Source: Enterococcus sp. 9E7_DIV0242
GTDB lineage: Bacteria > Bacillota > Bacilli > Lactobacillales > Enterococcaceae
DNA: 64,000 nucleotides
Direction: 5' to 3'
NCBI RefSeq assembly: GCF_002140975.2
Contig: NZ_CP147247.1
Span: forward strand, 2,268,501 to 2,332,500
The notes below the pieces were generated by a model. It was not told the origin of the DNA. It ran no database searches and worked only from the letters and a program-made list of their open reading frames with translations. A program made the translations under genes and the position numbers. Shown here one piece after another: positions 38,206 through 49,371 of the stretch (positions are counted from its first letter, which is position 1; the number at the start of each line of letters is the position of its first letter).

Positions 38206-38322
38206 TTATCCTTGACGCTGTTTATGTTTTGGATTTGCTGGGCAAATGACCATAACGCGTCCTTTACGACGGATTACTTTACAATGCTCACACATTGGTT
38301 TTACTGATGGTCTTACTTTCAT
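38206..38322 (-). CDS. rpmJ: 50S ribosomal protein L36
   Basis: 38 residues, beginning [14 protein letters not shown]. Cys 11, Cys 14, Cys 27 and His 33 form the zinc site, so this is the zinc-binding (C+) form. It lies in the usual place between infA and rpsM, with a CTCAGGAGG ribosome-binding site. Confidence 0.97.
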   Translation of the reverse strand: MKVRPSVKPMCEHCKVIRRKGRVMVICPANPKHKQRQG

Positions 38323-38354
38323 GATAATACCTCCTGAGATTTTACGGAGTACAA

Positions 38355-38573
38355 TTATTTAAAGCGATAAGTGATGCGACCGCGAGTTAAATCATATGGT
38401 GACAACTCAACAGTTACTTTATCCCCAGGCAGAATTCGGATGTAATGCATACGAATTTTACCAGAAACATGAGCCAATACAACGTGCCCATTTTCTAATT
38501 CAACTTTAAACATTGCATTCGGCAAAGTTTCGACGACTGTACCTTCGATTTCAATCATATCATCTTTTGCCAC
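38355..38573 (-). CDS. infA: Translation initiation factor IF-1
   Basis: 72 residues from a GTG start at 38573 (AAGGAGG, eight bases before). The frame is open upstream, but IF-1 begins with [11 protein letters not shown] single OB fold, with [12 protein letters not shown] and [13 protein letters not shown]. It binds the A site during initiation. Its own promoter is at 38697-38725. Confidence 0.96.
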   Translation of the reverse strand: MAKDDMIEIEGTVVETLPNAMFKVELENGHVVLAHVSGKIRMHYIRILPGDKVTVELSPYDLTRGRITYRFK

Positions 38574-38696
38574 GCACAGTACCTCCTTGTACTTGTTTCG
38601 CATTTTCACACGATAAAACGGCGGAAACTGCTGCTCCCACCTAGAATCTTCAAGTTAGACTTCCCTAAAAATTTTACATAGAAGTCGGACTGATAC

Positions 38697-38725
38697 ATTC
38701 TATCATAAATCATTACATTTAGCAA
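38697..38725 (-). promoter_or_regulatory. Internal promoter ahead of infA
   Basis: On the minus strand TTGCTA (38725-38720), a 17-base spacer and TAGAAT (38702-38697). It lies in the unusually long 201-bp gap between adk and infA and would give a leader of about 115 bases. It allows infA-rpmJ-rpsM-rpsK-rpoA-rplQ to be made apart from the upstream genes. Confidence 0.75.
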
Positions 38726-38774
38726 GAGACTCAAAGCACAACAACGGTTACTCGCGAGCAGTCAAATGAATTTA

Positions 38775-39461
<687 letters not shown>

Positions 39462-39510
39462 TTAGCCATATGTGAGAATGGTGCTGAGGAATATCCTCAA
39501 CACACGATTC

Positions 39511-40809
39511 TTACTTATTGATAAAGCCAACATATTGACGTTTCAACATTAAACCTTCTAATTGTTTTGCTGTTTCCAACGCAACACCGATGATGATCAG
39601 TAAACTAGTTCCGCCTAACCCAATTGATTGAGGCAGGTTCCAAAGCATTTGCGCGATGATCGGCAATAATGCAATAGTTCCCAAGAAGATTGAACCAACT
39701 ACACTTAATCTCATCAACAAACCTGATACATAATCTTCTGTCCCTTTACCTGGTCGTACGCTTGGAATGTAGCTTCCTTGCTTTTGTAGGTTTTCCGCTA
39801 ATTTCTCAGGGTTTACCTGAACAAAGGCATAGAAGAACGTGAAAGCGACAATCAGTACAGTATAGATTGTAGCACCTGGTATAGTGTTATAATCGAAAAT
39901 TTGTGTCATTACTTCATACCATCCTTCACCAGAATAGCTTGATGCAAAGCCCTGCAAAATTGCATTTGGCGTTGATATCAATGAACTGGCAAAAATGACC
40001 GGGATAACTCCTGCTGCATTTACTTTTAATGGTAGATAGCTGCTTGTAGGTGCTCCTGATACACGTTTCGTATATTGGATTGGAATCTTTCTTTCTGCCT
40101 GCTGTACAAATGTAACAACAGTCACGATAATCAAGATTGCGATAATCAAAATAACAACGAAAATGATTGAATTTACAAGATCTGAAGAAGGAATATTGAT
40201 GAAATAGTCTTCAATGATCTCTTTGACTGATCCAGGAACTCCTGAAATGATACCGGCAAAGATAATCATGGAAACCCCATTACCAATTCCTTTTTCTGTG
40301 ATTTGCTCACCCATCCATGTAACAAAAAGCGTACCAGCAGTTAAAATGATTGAAATCATCACATAGGTTGAAGGCGTAGGGTTTTTTACAATCCCGATAC
40401 CACTTAAGGAATTAAATCCATAAGTCAGTGCGAACGATTGAGCAATTCCCAAAACGATCGTTAAGTAACGTGTCGCCTGGTTCAATTTCTTACGTCCAAC
40501 CTCACCTTGCTTTGACCATTCAACAAATTTTGGTACGATGTCCATTTGCAATAGCTGGATAATGATTGAAGCAGTGATATATGGAGAAACCCCCATCGCA
40601 AAGATAGAGAAGTTCTGCATTGCACTACCACTCACAATATTCAACATATTCAGAAAAGGCAGACCGCTCAATTCCTGTAATCCTCTGGCATTCACCCCAG
40701 GAACAGTAATGTGCGCACCTAAACGGAAAATAAACAAAATGAACACTGTAAAGAAGATTTTTGATCTAATGTCTTTGACTTTAAAAGCATCCTTTAATAG
40801 TTTAAGCAT
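39511..40809 (-). CDS. secY: Protein translocase subunit SecY
   Basis: 432 residues with ten membrane segments. It forms the SecYEG protein-conducting channel. The ATG shares one base with the rplO stop (TAATG). GVSPYITASIIIQLLQMD (about 73) and PGKGTEDYVSGLLMRLSVVG (about 345) are family motifs. Confidence 0.97.
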   Translation of the reverse strand: MLKLLKDAFKVKDIRSKIFFTVFILFIFRLGAHITVPGVNARGLQELSGLPFLNMLNIVSGSAMQNFSIFAMGVSPYITASIIIQLLQMDIVPKFVEWSKQGEVGRKKLNQATRYLTIVLGIAQSFALTYGFNSLSGIGIVKNPTPSTYVMISIILTAGTLFVTWMGEQITEKGIGNGVSMIIFAGIISGVPGSVKEIIEDYFINIPSSDLVNSIIFVVILIIAILIIVTVVTFVQQAERKIPIQYTKRVSGAPTSSYLPLKVNAAGVIPVIFASSLISTPNAILQGFASSYSGEGWYEVMTQIFDYNTIPGATIYTVLIVAFTFFYAFVQVNPEKLAENLQKQGSYIPSVRPGKGTEDYVSGLLMRLSVVGSIFLGTIALLPIIAQMLWNLPQSIGLGGTSLLIIIGVALETAKQLEGLMLKRQYVGFINK

Positions 40810-41249
40810 TAGATCACCTCGATAGATCCACCAGCAGCTTCGATAGCATCTTGCGCTGCTTTAGAGAATTTTGCTGCTTTAACAGTCAATTTCTTCGTTA
40901 ATTCACCATTGGCAAGAACTTTGATTCCAGCTTTTTCGCTCTTAACGATTCCAGCTTCTTTCAAGACAACAGGAGTTACTTCAGCTCCATCTTCGAATCG
41001 ATTCAATACATCTAAGTTGATGACTGCATAGTCTTTACGATTAATATTTGTGAATCCGCGTTTTGGTAAACGACGGAACAATGGAGTTTGACCCCCTTCA
41101 AATCCTAAACGTACACCGCCGCCTGAACGAGCTTTTTGCCCTTTTTGTCCACGGCCGGATGTTTTACCATTACCAGATGAAGTACCACGTCCAACACGGT
41201 TACGTACTTTACGGGAACCTTCAGCAGGTTTTAATTCATGAAGTTTCAT
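40809..41249 (-). CDS. rplO: 50S ribosomal protein L15
   Basis: 146 residues. The Gly/Arg-rich N-terminal extension ([22 protein letters not shown]) reaches into the large subunit. The stop overlaps the secY start by one base. Confidence 0.97.
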   Translation of the reverse strand: MKLHELKPAEGSRKVRNRVGRGTSSGNGKTSGRGQKGQKARSGGGVRLGFEGGQTPLFRRLPKRGFTNINRKDYAVINLDVLNRFEDGAEVTPVVLKEAGIVKSEKAGIKVLANGELTKKLTVKAAKFSKAAQDAIEAAGGSIEVI

Positions 41250-41289
41250 TATGGTTTGGCACCTCCTTAAACATTATAAATTAAGTTCA

Positions 41290-41469
41290 TTAAACTTCTT
41301 CTACGTCCACTAAATGAGAGATAGTGTTAACCATACCTTTGATTGCTTCATTGGCAGGTTTAACAACTGTACTGTTCATTTTTTTCAATCCCAACGCTTT
41401 TACTGTATCACGTTGGTTTTGAGGACGTCCGATAACACTGCGTCTTAAAGTAATTTTTAATTCAGCCAT
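41290..41469 (-). CDS. rpmD: 50S ribosomal protein L30
   Basis: 59 residues ([20 protein letters not shown] at the start, SHLVDVEEV at the end), the short bacterial form. It lies between rpsE and rplO, 14 bases from rpsE, and has a good AAGGAGG ribosome-binding site. Confidence 0.96.
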   Translation of the reverse strand: MAELKITLRRSVIGRPQNQRDTVKALGLKKMNSTVVKPANEAIKGMVNTISHLVDVEEV

Positions 41470-41483
41470 TATTTTTGTCCTCC

Positions 41484-41984
41484 TTAACCGATTATTTCTT
41501 CTACAGATTTACCGCGAAGTGCTGCCACTTCTTCGGCGCGTTTTAATTGAGTCAATCCATCAACAGTTGCACGAACAACATTGATTGGTGTGTTTGAACC
41601 TAAAGATTTAGATGTGATATCAGCTACCCCAGCTAATTCCAATACGGCACGAACTGGTCCGCCCGCTGCAACCCCAGAACCTTCTACTGCAGGTTTCATA
41701 AGGATACGGCCGCCACCGAACACTCCAATAACTTCATGAGGGATGGTAGAACCAACCATAGGAACTTCAATTAAGTTTTTCTTCGCATCTTCGATAGCTT
41801 TACGAATTGCTTCTGGTACTTCTTGTGCTTTACCTGTACCAAAACCAACGTGACCGTTTTTGTCACCGACAACAACTAAAGCAGCGAAACGTAGACGACG
41901 TCCACCTTTAACAACTTTTGTTACACGGTTGATCGCAACAACGCGGTCTTCTAATTCCAAATGTTTTGGATCAATATAAACCAT
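41484..41984 (-). CDS. rpsE: 30S ribosomal protein S5
   Basis: 166 residues. The double-stranded-RNA-binding-like N-terminal domain ([19 protein letters not shown]) and [18 protein letters not shown] are diagnostic. S5 helps fidelity and mRNA unwinding. The loop near VKGGRR, a site of spectinomycin-resistance changes, looks wild type. Confidence 0.97.
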   Translation of the reverse strand: MVYIDPKHLELEDRVVAINRVTKVVKGGRRLRFAALVVVGDKNGHVGFGTGKAQEVPEAIRKAIEDAKKNLIEVPMVGSTIPHEVIGVFGGGRILMKPAVEGSGVAAGGPVRAVLELAGVADITSKSLGSNTPINVVRATVDGLTQLKRAEEVAALRGKSVEEIIG

Positions 41985-42004
41985 GAATGGTGTTCCTCCT
42001 TCTC

Positions 42005-42361
42005 CTAAAATTCCAGTCCATTTTCACGAGCAGCTTCTGCTAAAGCTTGCACGCGGCCATGGTAAAGGTACCCACCACGGTCAAAGACTACTACTTTAAT
42101 ACCTTTTTCAGCAGCACGTTCTGCAACCAGTTTACCAACTGAAGCAGCCTGCTCAACTTTTGTTCCACCTGAAATATCTTTTTCCAAGGCAGAGGCACTT
42201 GCTAGCGTTACACCCGCTACGTCATCAATGATTTGCGCGTAGATGTTTTTGTTTGAACGGAAAACGTTCAAGCGTGGGCACTCAGCAGTACCAGAGATTT
42301 TGTTACGAACACGACGATGTCTCTTCTGACGTGTTTTATTCTTATCTGGTTTTGTAATCAC
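42005..42361 (-). CDS. rplR: 50S ribosomal protein L18
   Basis: 118 residues starting at a GTG at 42361 ([15 protein letters not shown]). Another GTG three codons upstream is part of the ribosome-binding site GAGGTG, so the inner one is chosen. L18 binds 5S rRNA. Confidence 0.94.
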   Translation of the reverse strand: MITKPDKNKTRQKRHRRVRNKISGTAECPRLNVFRSNKNIYAQIIDDVAGVTLASASALEKDISGGTKVEQAASVGKLVAERAAEKGIKVVVFDRGGYLYHGRVQALAEAARENGLEF

Positions 42362-42472
42362 AATTGTCACCTCTTTGATTTGATAAACTACTTATTCAGT
42401 AGCTTTCATTCAGGAACAGTAGAAAACGACAGTCGGAAAACCAGCCGAAGCGATTTCCCTACATATCTTTTA

Positions 42473-43009
42473 CTATTTACCTGTTTTACCTTCTTTACGG
42501 CGTACGTATTCGCCAACATAGCGGATACCTTTGCCTTTATAAGGCTCTGGAGGACGAACGCTGCGGATGTTCGCTGCTAATTCGCCAACATGTTCCTTGT
42601 TGATACCTTTAACAATCACTTGCGTGTTTGAAGGTACTTCAACTGTTACGCCTTCAGGTGCAGTCATCTCAACTGGGTGAGAGTAACCAACGTTAAGCGT
42701 TAATTTATTTCCTTGTGCTTGGGCACGGTACCCAACCCCGATAAGCTCTAAAGCTTTCTCGAATCCAGCACTTACACCAACAACCATGTTGTTGAAGTTC
42801 GCACGAGTTGTTCCGTGGATTGTTTTCATTTCTTTGCTGTCATCCGGACGAGTGAATGTAACTTCGTTTCCTTCGATATTCATTGTGATATCTGCAGAGA
42901 TTTCACGAGTCAATTCACCTTTTGGACCTTTTACAGTGATATTGTTTCCGTCTTGCTTAACTTCAACGCCAGCAGGCAGAACAACTACTTTATTACCAAT
43001 ACGGCTCAC
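42473..43009 (-). CDS. rplF: 50S ribosomal protein L6
   Basis: 178 residues with a GTG start ([14 protein letters not shown] follows). [16 protein letters not shown] near the C-terminus is the L6 signature. It binds 23S rRNA near the factor-binding site. Confidence 0.97.
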   Translation of the reverse strand: MSRIGNKVVVLPAGVEVKQDGNNITVKGPKGELTREISADITMNIEGNEVTFTRPDDSKEMKTIHGTTRANFNNMVVGVSAGFEKALELIGVGYRAQAQGNKLTLNVGYSHPVEMTAPEGVTVEVPSNTQVIVKGINKEHVGELAANIRSVRPPEPYKGKGIRYVGEYVRRKEGKTGK

Positions 43010-43040
43010 TTAGAGACACCTCCTTGTGTATTCTTTTAAA

Positions 43041-43439
43041 TTACCATACGTAGGCGATTACTTCGCCGCCGATGCTTTTCGCTCTTGCTTCTTTATCAGT
43101 GACAACACCTTCTGAAGTAGAGATGATCGCGATACCTAAACCATTCAGTACTTTTGGTACTTCGTCAGCTTTTACATATGCACGTAAACCTGGTTTAGAG
43201 ATACGTTTTAAGTTAGTGATAACGCGCTCGTCGTTTCTGCCGTATTTAAGGAAAACACGGATCACGCCTTGCTTGTCATCTTCAATATATTCTACATCGC
43301 GGATGAATCCTTCACGTTTCAGGATTTCAGCGATATCACGCTTGATTTTTGATGCAGGCACTTCCAAACTCTCATGTTTGACCATGTTCGCATTACGAAT
43401 GCGAGTTAGGAAATCTGCAATTGGATCTGTCATGACCAT
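43041..43439 (-). CDS. rpsH: 30S ribosomal protein S8
   Basis: 132 residues. [15 protein letters not shown] at the start (after Met-Val) and [20 protein letters not shown] near the end. The first ATG is chosen because of its spacing to GGAGG. S8 is a primary 16S binder and, in E. coli, the spc operon repressor. Confidence 0.96.
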   Translation of the reverse strand: MVMTDPIADFLTRIRNANMVKHESLEVPASKIKRDIAEILKREGFIRDVEYIEDDKQGVIRVFLKYGRNDERVITNLKRISKPGLRAYVKADEVPKVLNGLGIAIISTSEGVVTDKEARAKSIGGEVIAYVW

Positions 43440-43474
43440 TGAACTAGTTACCTCCTTTATGCAAGTTTACTTGT

Positions 43475-43660
43475 TTACCAGCTAGCTTTCTTCACGCCGG
43501 GAATTTGACCTTTATAGGCAAGTTCGCGGAAGCAAATACGGCAAAGATGAAATTTACGATAAACTGAATGTGGACGTCCGCAACGTTCGCAACGAGTATA
43601 AGCCTGTGTTGAATGTTTAGCTGGGCGTTTGTTTTTAGCAATCATTGATTTTTTAGCCAC
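43475..43660 (-). CDS. rpsN: 30S ribosomal protein S14, zinc type
   Basis: 61 residues with a GTG start. CERCGRPHS and CRICFRELA give the CxxC-CxxC zinc ribbon of the short (C+) S14 form. In the spc operon between rplE and rpsH. Confidence 0.97.
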   Translation of the reverse strand: MAKKSMIAKNKRPAKHSTQAYTRCERCGRPHSVYRKFHLCRICFRELAYKGQIPGVKKASW

Positions 43661-43678
43661 GTAGTTCGCCTCCTTTTT

Positions 43679-44218
43679 TTATTTTTGGAACGGCATGCCT
43701 AATTGTCCTAACAACTCACGAGATTCTTCATCAGTGTTTGCTGTTGTAACAATGACGATGTCCATACCACGTACTTTATCTACCAAATCATAATCAACTT
43801 CTGGGAAGATTAATTGTTCTTTAATACCTAAAGTATAGTTACCGCGACCGTCAAAGGCTTTTTTGCTGATACCGTGGAAGTCACGTACACGAGGTAGAGA
43901 AACTGAAACTAGTTTATCTAAGAATTCATACATTCTTTCTCCACGTAAAGTTACTTTCGCACCGATCGGCATTCCTTCACGCAGACGGAATCCAGCGATT
44001 GATTTTTTAGCTTTTGTGATGATTGGTTTTTGACCAGAAATCAATGCCAATTCTTCCACAGCTTTATCTAAGTTTTTAGCGTTAGATACTGCGTCACCGA
44101 CACCCATGTTGATAACGATCTTATCAACTTTTGGTGTTTGCATGACTGAACTATAATTAAATTTTTCCATCAATGATGGCGTTACTTCTTTAACATATTT
44201 TTCTTTCAGGCGGTTCAT
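43679..44218 (-). CDS. rplE: 50S ribosomal protein L5
   Basis: 179 residues. [12 protein letters not shown] (about 33) and [20 protein letters not shown] (about 115) are conserved. It binds 5S rRNA and contacts S13 and the P-site tRNA. Confidence 0.97.
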   Translation of the reverse strand: MNRLKEKYVKEVTPSLMEKFNYSSVMQTPKVDKIVINMGVGDAVSNAKNLDKAVEELALISGQKPIITKAKKSIAGFRLREGMPIGAKVTLRGERMYEFLDKLVSVSLPRVRDFHGISKKAFDGRGNYTLGIKEQLIFPEVDYDLVDKVRGMDIVIVTTANTDEESRELLGQLGMPFQK

Positions 44219-44245
44219 TCAACAAGCCCCTCCTTCCTTAGATGG

Positions 44246-44584
44246 TTATTTTTTTTCTGCTTCCGGTTTAACAGGAGTTGAAATTACTTCGCCTGTTTTT
44301 TTAGAAACACGTACTTTTTTACCGTCTACTTCTTTAAAACCAATTTTAGTAGCTTCACCATTTGATGGATCAATCACCATTACGTTAGAAACGTGAATTG
44401 GTGCTTCTATCTCAAGGATTCCTCCTTGTGGCGCTGCTTGATTAGGTTTTTGGTGTTTTTTCATCATGTTAACACCTTCAACGATAACTTTATCTTTTTT
44501 AGGAAACGCTGCTAATACAACGCCTTCTTTATTTTTGTCTTTTCCGGTAATAACTTTTACCTTATCGCCTGCTTTAACAAACAT
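44246..44584 (-). CDS. rplX: 50S ribosomal protein L24
   Basis: 112 residues from the ATG at 44584 (AGGAGG ribosome-binding site). A longer frame lacks one. The KOW motif ([18 protein letters not shown], about 6-23) is intact. It is an early 23S assembly initiator. The C-terminal tail is rich in Pro/Glu/Lys. Confidence 0.96.
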   Translation of the reverse strand: MFVKAGDKVKVITGKDKNKEGVVLAAFPKKDKVIVEGVNMMKKHQKPNQAAPQGGILEIEAPIHVSNVMVIDPSNGEATKIGFKEVDGKKVRVSKKTGEVISTPVKPEAEKK

Positions 44585-44618
44585 TAGTGTTTCGCACCTC
44601 CTTTGATAAGTGTCTCGA

Positions 44619-45017
<399 letters not shown>

Positions 45018-45046
45018 TCAATCTATATAGGAAAATCTCGTTTTAT

Positions 45047-45313
45047 TTAGATAACAACTGCTTCTTCGACTACCTCTAGTAAACGGAAACGTTTTGTAGC
45101 TGATAATGGACGAGTTTCCATGATTCTTACGATGTCTCCAACTTTTGCTACGTTGTTTTCATCATGAGCTTTATACTTTTTAGAATATTTCATACGTTTA
45201 CCATAGATAGGGTGATTTTTCTTTGTTTCAACGACAACAGTGATAGTTTTATCCATTTTGTCTGAAACCACACGACCTTGGTAAACCTTGCGTTGATTTC
45301 TTTCTTCAGTCAT
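45047..45313 (-). CDS. rpsQ: 30S ribosomal protein S17
   Basis: 88 residues from the ATG at 45313 (AAGGAGG). [12 protein letters not shown] and [18 protein letters not shown] are diagnostic. A primary 16S-binding OB-fold protein. Confidence 0.97.
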   Translation of the reverse strand: MTEERNQRKVYQGRVVSDKMDKTITVVVETKKNHPIYGKRMKYSKKYKAHDENNVAKVGDIVRIMETRPLSATKRFRLLEVVEEAVVI

Positions 45314-45336
45314 ACGCGTTTGGCCTCCTTCCACTA

Positions 45337-45525
45337 TTAGTTAGCTTGTTCACGCAATACTGTTTTGATGCGTGCAATCGATTGACGTACTTCTTTAATA
45401 CGTGCAGTGTTTTCTAATTGACCTGTTGCTAATTGGAATCTCAGATTAAACAATTCTTCTTTAAATTGTTTTTCTTGATCAAGCATTTCGGCAGTGGTTA
45501 ATTCTCTGATATCTTTAACCTTCAT
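45337..45525 (-). CDS. rpmC: 50S ribosomal protein L29
   Basis: 62 residues from the ATG at 45525 ([15 protein letters not shown]), overlapping the rplP end by 11 bases. [19 protein letters not shown] is the family motif. L29 lies by the exit tunnel and contacts SRP and trigger factor. Confidence 0.95.
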   Translation of the reverse strand: MKVKDIRELTTAEMLDQEKQFKEELFNLRFQLATGQLENTARIKEVRQSIARIKTVLREQAN

Positions 45526-45949
45526 TCGATTCACCACCCATTTCCTCACGTTTTACGATCTTAGTTTTAACTGGTAATTTGTGAGATGCAAGACGAAGAG
45601 CTTCACGAGCTACTTCTTCAGGTACGCCGGCGATTTCAAACATGATCTTGCCGCGTTTAACTGGAGAAACCCAGCCTTCTGGTGCACCCTTACCTTTACC
45701 CATACGAACACCGATCGCTTTACTTGTATAAGATTTGTGAGGGAAAATTTTGATCCACACTTTCCCGCCACGTTTCATATAACGAGTCATAGCGATACGG
45801 GCAGCTTCGATTTGACGGTTAGTGATCCAATGAGATTCAACAGCTTGTAATCCCCATTCACCAAACACGACTTCTTTTCCGCCTTTTGCTTCACCGCGCA
45901 TTTTACCTCTGAACTCACGACGGTGTTTTACACGTTTAGGTACTAACAT
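45515..45949 (-). CDS. rplP: 50S ribosomal protein L16
   Basis: 144 residues. [18 protein letters not shown] at the start and [19 protein letters not shown] (about 80) are diagnostic. It is at the A site and stabilises accommodated tRNA. Confidence 0.97.
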   Translation of the reverse strand: MLVPKRVKHRREFRGKMRGEAKGGKEVVFGEWGLQAVESHWITNRQIEAARIAMTRYMKRGGKVWIKIFPHKSYTSKAIGVRMGKGKGAPEGWVSPVKRGKIMFEIAGVPEEVAREALRLASHKLPVKTKIVKREEMGGESNEG

Positions 45950-45951
45950 GC

Positions 45952-46608
45952 TTATTTCCCTCCTTTCTCAGTGTTTTTTTTCGTTGGAAGAATCTCTCCA
46001 CGATAGATCCACACTTTTACTCCTAGTTTTCCGTAAGTTGTGTCTGCTTCTTCCCATGCGTAATCAATATCTGCACGCAATGTATGAAGAGGAACAGTTC
46101 CTTCTGAGTATCCTTCTGAACGAGCGATATCCGCACCATTCAAACGACCAGATACTTGTGTTTTGATTCCTTGTGCGCCTGAACGCATTGTGCGTTGGAT
46201 CGCTTGTTTTTGTGCACGACGGAAAGCTACACGGTTTTCTAATTGACGTGCAATCCCTTCGCCGACTAATTTAGCGTCTAAATCTGGTTTTTTGATTTCA
46301 ACGATGTTGATGTGAACTCGTTTACCAGTTAGTTTGTTCAATTCTTTTCTAAGGTTTTCGACTTCAGATCCGCCTTTACCGATAACCATACCTGGTTTAG
46401 CTGTGTGGATTGAAATATTCACACGGTTTGCAGCGCGCTCAATCTCAATTGTAGACACAGCGGCATCAGCTAGTTTTTTGGCGATGAATTTACGGATTCT
46501 CAAATCTTCGTGCAAGAATTCAGCATACTCTTTTTCAGCATACCATTTTGCATCCCAGTCGCGGATGATGCCTACACGCATTCCAATTGGATGTACTTTT
46601 TGACCCAC
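45952..46608 (-). CDS. rpsC: 30S ribosomal protein S3
   Basis: 218 residues with a GTG start and an AGAGGAGGG site. [12 protein letters not shown] at the N-terminus, a KH domain with [13 protein letters not shown] (about 75), and a C-terminal S3 domain. It is part of the mRNA entry helicase. Unusually, 217 bp separate it from rplV, whereas the two genes are nearly always adjacent. Confidence 0.97.
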   Translation of the reverse strand: MGQKVHPIGMRVGIIRDWDAKWYAEKEYAEFLHEDLRIRKFIAKKLADAAVSTIEIERAANRVNISIHTAKPGMVIGKGGSEVENLRKELNKLTGKRVHINIVEIKKPDLDAKLVGEGIARQLENRVAFRRAQKQAIQRTMRSGAQGIKTQVSGRLNGADIARSEGYSEGTVPLHTLRADIDYAWEEADTTYGKLGVKVWIYRGEILPTKKNTEKGGK

Positions 46609-46667
46609 TGATTGTCCCTCCTCTTATCTTTTGACGTTTTTTCCATTGAAGGAAAAAACTTCATTTC

Positions 46668-46725
46668 GAGGTCCGGTATCCATTATCTCTAAGTACTAAA
46701 GTACTAAGAGCTAGTGGTCCGCCTC
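46668..46725 (-). repeat. Hairpin repeat unit 2 (rpsC-proximal)
   Basis: The minus strand reads GAGGCGGACCACTAG... to ...ATACCGGACCTC. GAGG pairs with CCTC at the ends. CCA/TGG, CTCT/AGAG and TAGTACT/AGTACTTA pair inside. It is a diverged copy of 46767-46823. The copies keep the same stems with different bases, which points to selection on RNA structure. Confidence 0.75.
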
Positions 46726-46766
46726 TTCATTGTTGGCATTTCCTTCTATTGAAAGAAGTCCAGTAT

Positions 46767-46823
46767 GAGGTTTGGTGTCTATTACTTCTAGGTTTCAAAA
46801 CACTAAGAGTAATAGTCCGCCTC
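46767..46823 (-). repeat. Hairpin repeat unit 1 (rplV-proximal)
   Basis: The minus strand reads GAGGCGGACTATTAC... to ...ACACCAAACCTC, beginning three bases after the rplV stop. CTATTACT pairs with AGTAATAG, and GAGG with CCTC. The spacer after it also resembles the spacer after unit 2 (TTTC...TTCAAT.GAA), so the whole tandem period is about 98 bases. Confidence 0.75.
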
Positions 46824-46825
46824 AA

Positions 46826-47173
46826 TTATTTTTCTGCTACTACTACTGTAATATGGCTTGTACGTTTGTTGATTGGTGATGCTGAACCTTTGGCACGTGG
46901 ACGGAACCGTTTCATAGTTGGTCCTTCGTTAACAAAAGCTTCAGATACAACCAAGTTTTCAACATCTAAGTCATAGTTGTTTTCTGCGTTAGCAACTGCT
47001 GACATTAAAACTTTTTCAATGATTCCAGCAGATTTGTTTGGCATGAATTTCAAAACTGAAATTGCATCGCCAACGCTTTTCCCTCTGATAAGATCAATTA
47101 CTAAACGTGCTTTACGAGGAGAAGTGCGAACTGTTTTTGCAGTTGCTTTAGCTGATGTGATTTGTTCTGCCAT
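46826..47173 (-). CDS. rplV: 50S ribosomal protein L22
   Basis: 115 residues. [24 protein letters not shown] start and the extended beta hairpin (about 80-100, [20 protein letters not shown]) that lines the exit tunnel. No macrolide-resistance insertion is visible in that loop. Confidence 0.97.
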   Translation of the reverse strand: MAEQITSAKATAKTVRTSPRKARLVIDLIRGKSVGDAISVLKFMPNKSAGIIEKVLMSAVANAENNYDLDVENLVVSEAFVNEGPTMKRFRPRAKGSASPINKRTSHITVVVAEK

Positions 47174-47196
47174 GTTGTTATTTCCCTCCCTCAGTA

Positions 47197-47475
47197 TTAA
47201 CGTCTAGTCTTCTTATCATCGGCAGCATGCCCACGATAAGTTCTAGTTGGTGCGAATTCACCTAATTTATGTCCTACCATGTCTTCTTGGATGTATACTG
47301 GAACGTGCTTACGTCCATCATATACAGCAATTGTAAATCCTACAAAATTTGGGAAGATTGTAGAACGACGAGACCAAGTTTTGATTACTTTTTTCTTTTC
47401 AGCGCCTTGTTGAGCTTCCACTTTCTTCATCAGATGATCATCAGCGAAAGGCCCTTTCTTTAAACTACGACCCAT
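47197..47475 (-). CDS. rpsS: 30S ribosomal protein S19
   Basis: 92 residues. [17 protein letters not shown] at the start, [11 protein letters not shown] (about 36) and [15 protein letters not shown] (about 68). It is in the head of the small subunit and pairs with S13. Confidence 0.97.
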   Translation of the reverse strand: MGRSLKKGPFADDHLMKKVEAQQGAEKKKVIKTWSRRSTIFPNFVGFTIAVYDGRKHVPVYIQEDMVGHKLGEFAPTRTYRGHAADDKKTRR

Positions 47476-47513
47476 GGTGAACCTCCTCTCAAAATGTGCG
47501 ACACATGGTCAAG

Positions 47514-47548
47514 TGTGTAAATTCTGTTTAACAAACAAAATTTACACA
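47514..47548 (-). other. Hairpin between rplB and rpsS
   Basis: TGTGTAAATT pairs with AATTTACACA, then a G-U pair (minus transcript), then TGTTT with AAACA around a 3-base loop: a continuous 16-bp stem. There is no T tract, so it should not terminate. It lies in the 75-base gap above the rpsS ribosome-binding site. Confidence 0.75.
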
Positions 47549-47550
47549 AA

Positions 47551-48381
47551 TTATTTAGTACGACGACGAACGATAAGTTTGTCGGATTTTGCTTTTTTGT
47601 TACGTGTTTTGTAACCCAATGCTGGTTGACCCCAAGGTGATACTGGAGCTTTACGTCCGATTGGAGTTTTACCTTCACCACCACCGTGTGGGTGATCGTT
47701 AGGGTTCATTACGCTACCACGTACAGTTGGACGTTTACGCATCCAACGAGAACGACCGGCTTTACCGATGTTGATCAATTCGTGTTGTTCGTTACCTACA
47801 GAACCGATAGTTGCACGGCATGCAGCCAGAATCATACGAACTTCGCCTGAGTTCAAGCGGATCAATACGTATTTGCCTTCTTTACCAAGTACTTGAGCAC
47901 TTGTACCAGCTGAACGGATCAATTGTCCGCCTTTACCTGGTTTCATTTCGATATTGTGGACAACAGTACCCACTGGGATGTTTGCCAATGGCAGGCTGTT
48001 ACCAATTTTAATATCTGATTCAGGACCTGAAACTAGCTTCATGCCAACTTCTAATCCTTTTGGTGCTAAGATGTAAGCTTTCACTCCATCTTCATAATGT
48101 ACTAACGCAATATTCGCTGAACGGTTTGGATCGTATTCGATCGTACGAACAGTTGCAATAACGTTGTCTTTGTTACGTTTGAAGTCGATTACACGGTATT
48201 GACGTTTATGTCCGCCACCTTGGTGACGTACAGTAATACGACCGTGGTTGTTACGACCGGCATTATTTTTTAATGGCTGTAATAACGTTTTTTCTGGTGT
48301 CGAAGTTGTGATTTCAGCGAAATCAGAACTTGTCATATTACGACGGCCATTTGTGGTAGGTTTGTACTTTTTAATCGCCAC
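47551..48381 (-). CDS. rplB: 50S ribosomal protein L2
   Basis: 276 residues with a GTG start. [21 protein letters not shown] (split across the N-terminal domain) and [18 protein letters not shown] (about 217) with the conserved His near the peptidyl-transferase centre. Confidence 0.97.
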   Translation of the reverse strand: MAIKKYKPTTNGRRNMTSSDFAEITTSTPEKTLLQPLKNNAGRNNHGRITVRHQGGGHKRQYRVIDFKRNKDNVIATVRTIEYDPNRSANIALVHYEDGVKAYILAPKGLEVGMKLVSGPESDIKIGNSLPLANIPVGTVVHNIEMKPGKGGQLIRSAGTSAQVLGKEGKYVLIRLNSGEVRMILAACRATIGSVGNEQHELINIGKAGRSRWMRKRPTVRGSVMNPNDHPHGGGEGKTPIGRKAPVSPWGQPALGYKTRNKKAKSDKLIVRRRTK

Positions 48382-48432
48382 GTCTTGTTTCCCTCCTACT
48401 TTACTTTGATCAGTATTTCATGATTCTACTGA

Positions 48433-48723
48433 TTATTCAGCAGCTTCGAAAATTTGGATTTCTTTGGATTGTTCAGTCAACGTCACAACAGCTTTGCGAC
48501 GTTTCTTAGTATATCCTGCATATTTGCCCATGCGTTTGAATTTAGGACGTACGTTGATGATGTTCACGTTTTTCACTTTTACGTCAAACGCAGCTTCAAC
48601 AGCTTGTTTCACTAAAGTTTTATTCGCACGAACATCTACTTCAAACGTATATTTTTTGTCATCCATAGCAAGCATTGATTTCTCAGTGATCACTGGGCGT
48701 TTGATTACGTCTAGTAAGTTCAT
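48433..48723 (-). CDS. rplW: 50S ribosomal protein L23
   Basis: 96 residues. [12 protein letters not shown] at the start and [18 protein letters not shown] (about 58). It docks trigger factor and SRP at the exit tunnel. Its ATG shares a base with the rplD stop (TAATG). Confidence 0.97.
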   Translation of the reverse strand: MNLLDVIKRPVITEKSMLAMDDKKYTFEVDVRANKTLVKQAVEAAFDVKVKNVNIINVRPKFKRMGKYAGYTKKRRKAVVTLTEQSKEIQIFEAAE

Positions 48724-49346
48724 TATGCAAGCACCTCCTCAAGTTGAGTAAGAGCAGTTTGCGTTGCTAACATTTTTTGACCTGAAACGATATCCAGAAC
48801 GCTGATGTTGTTTGAAGTAACAACAGTTACGTTTGATAGGTTACGAGCTGATAATGCTGCAAAGTCATTCTCCGGCTCTACTACCACCAATACTTTTGTA
48901 TCGATAGACAAGTTAGCAAGAACTTGTTTGAATTCTTTTGTTTTTGGTGCGTCGAAGTTCAATGCTTCGATTGCTACCAAGTTGTTTTCAGCAACTTTTT
49001 CTGACAATACAGATTTCATTGCTAAACGACGAACTTTTTTAGGAAGTTTGTAGCTGTAAGAACGTGGTGTTGGTCCGAAAACTACGCCACCTCCACGCCA
49101 TTGTGGTGAACGGATTGACCCTTGACGGGCACGACCTGTTCCTTTTTGACGCCATGGTTTACGACCACCGCCGCGAACAGCACTGCGGTTTTTCACAGCA
49201 TGTGTTCCTTGTCTTAATGAAGCGCGTTGCATGATGATTGCATCGTAGACAACACTTTCATTCGGCTCAATTCCGAAGATTTCTTCATTTAAAGTGATTT
49301 CACCATTTTGAGTTCCATCTTGTTTGAATAATGCTACATTCGGCAT
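48723..49346 (-). CDS. rplD: 50S ribosomal protein L4
   Basis: 207 residues. [21 protein letters not shown] (about 60, split here) is the exit-tunnel loop. In E. coli L4 also represses the S10 operon through its leader. Whether it does so here is not shown, although the rpsJ leader is long and folded. Confidence 0.97.
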   Translation of the reverse strand: MPNVALFKQDGTQNGEITLNEEIFGIEPNESVVYDAIIMQRASLRQGTHAVKNRSAVRGGGRKPWRQKGTGRARQGSIRSPQWRGGGVVFGPTPRSYSYKLPKKVRRLAMKSVLSEKVAENNLVAIEALNFDAPKTKEFKQVLANLSIDTKVLVVVEPENDFAALSARNLSNVTVVTSNNISVLDIVSGQKMLATQTALTQLEEVLA

Positions 49347-49371
49347 TCCTTAGTTCCTCCTTTCCTAATGA

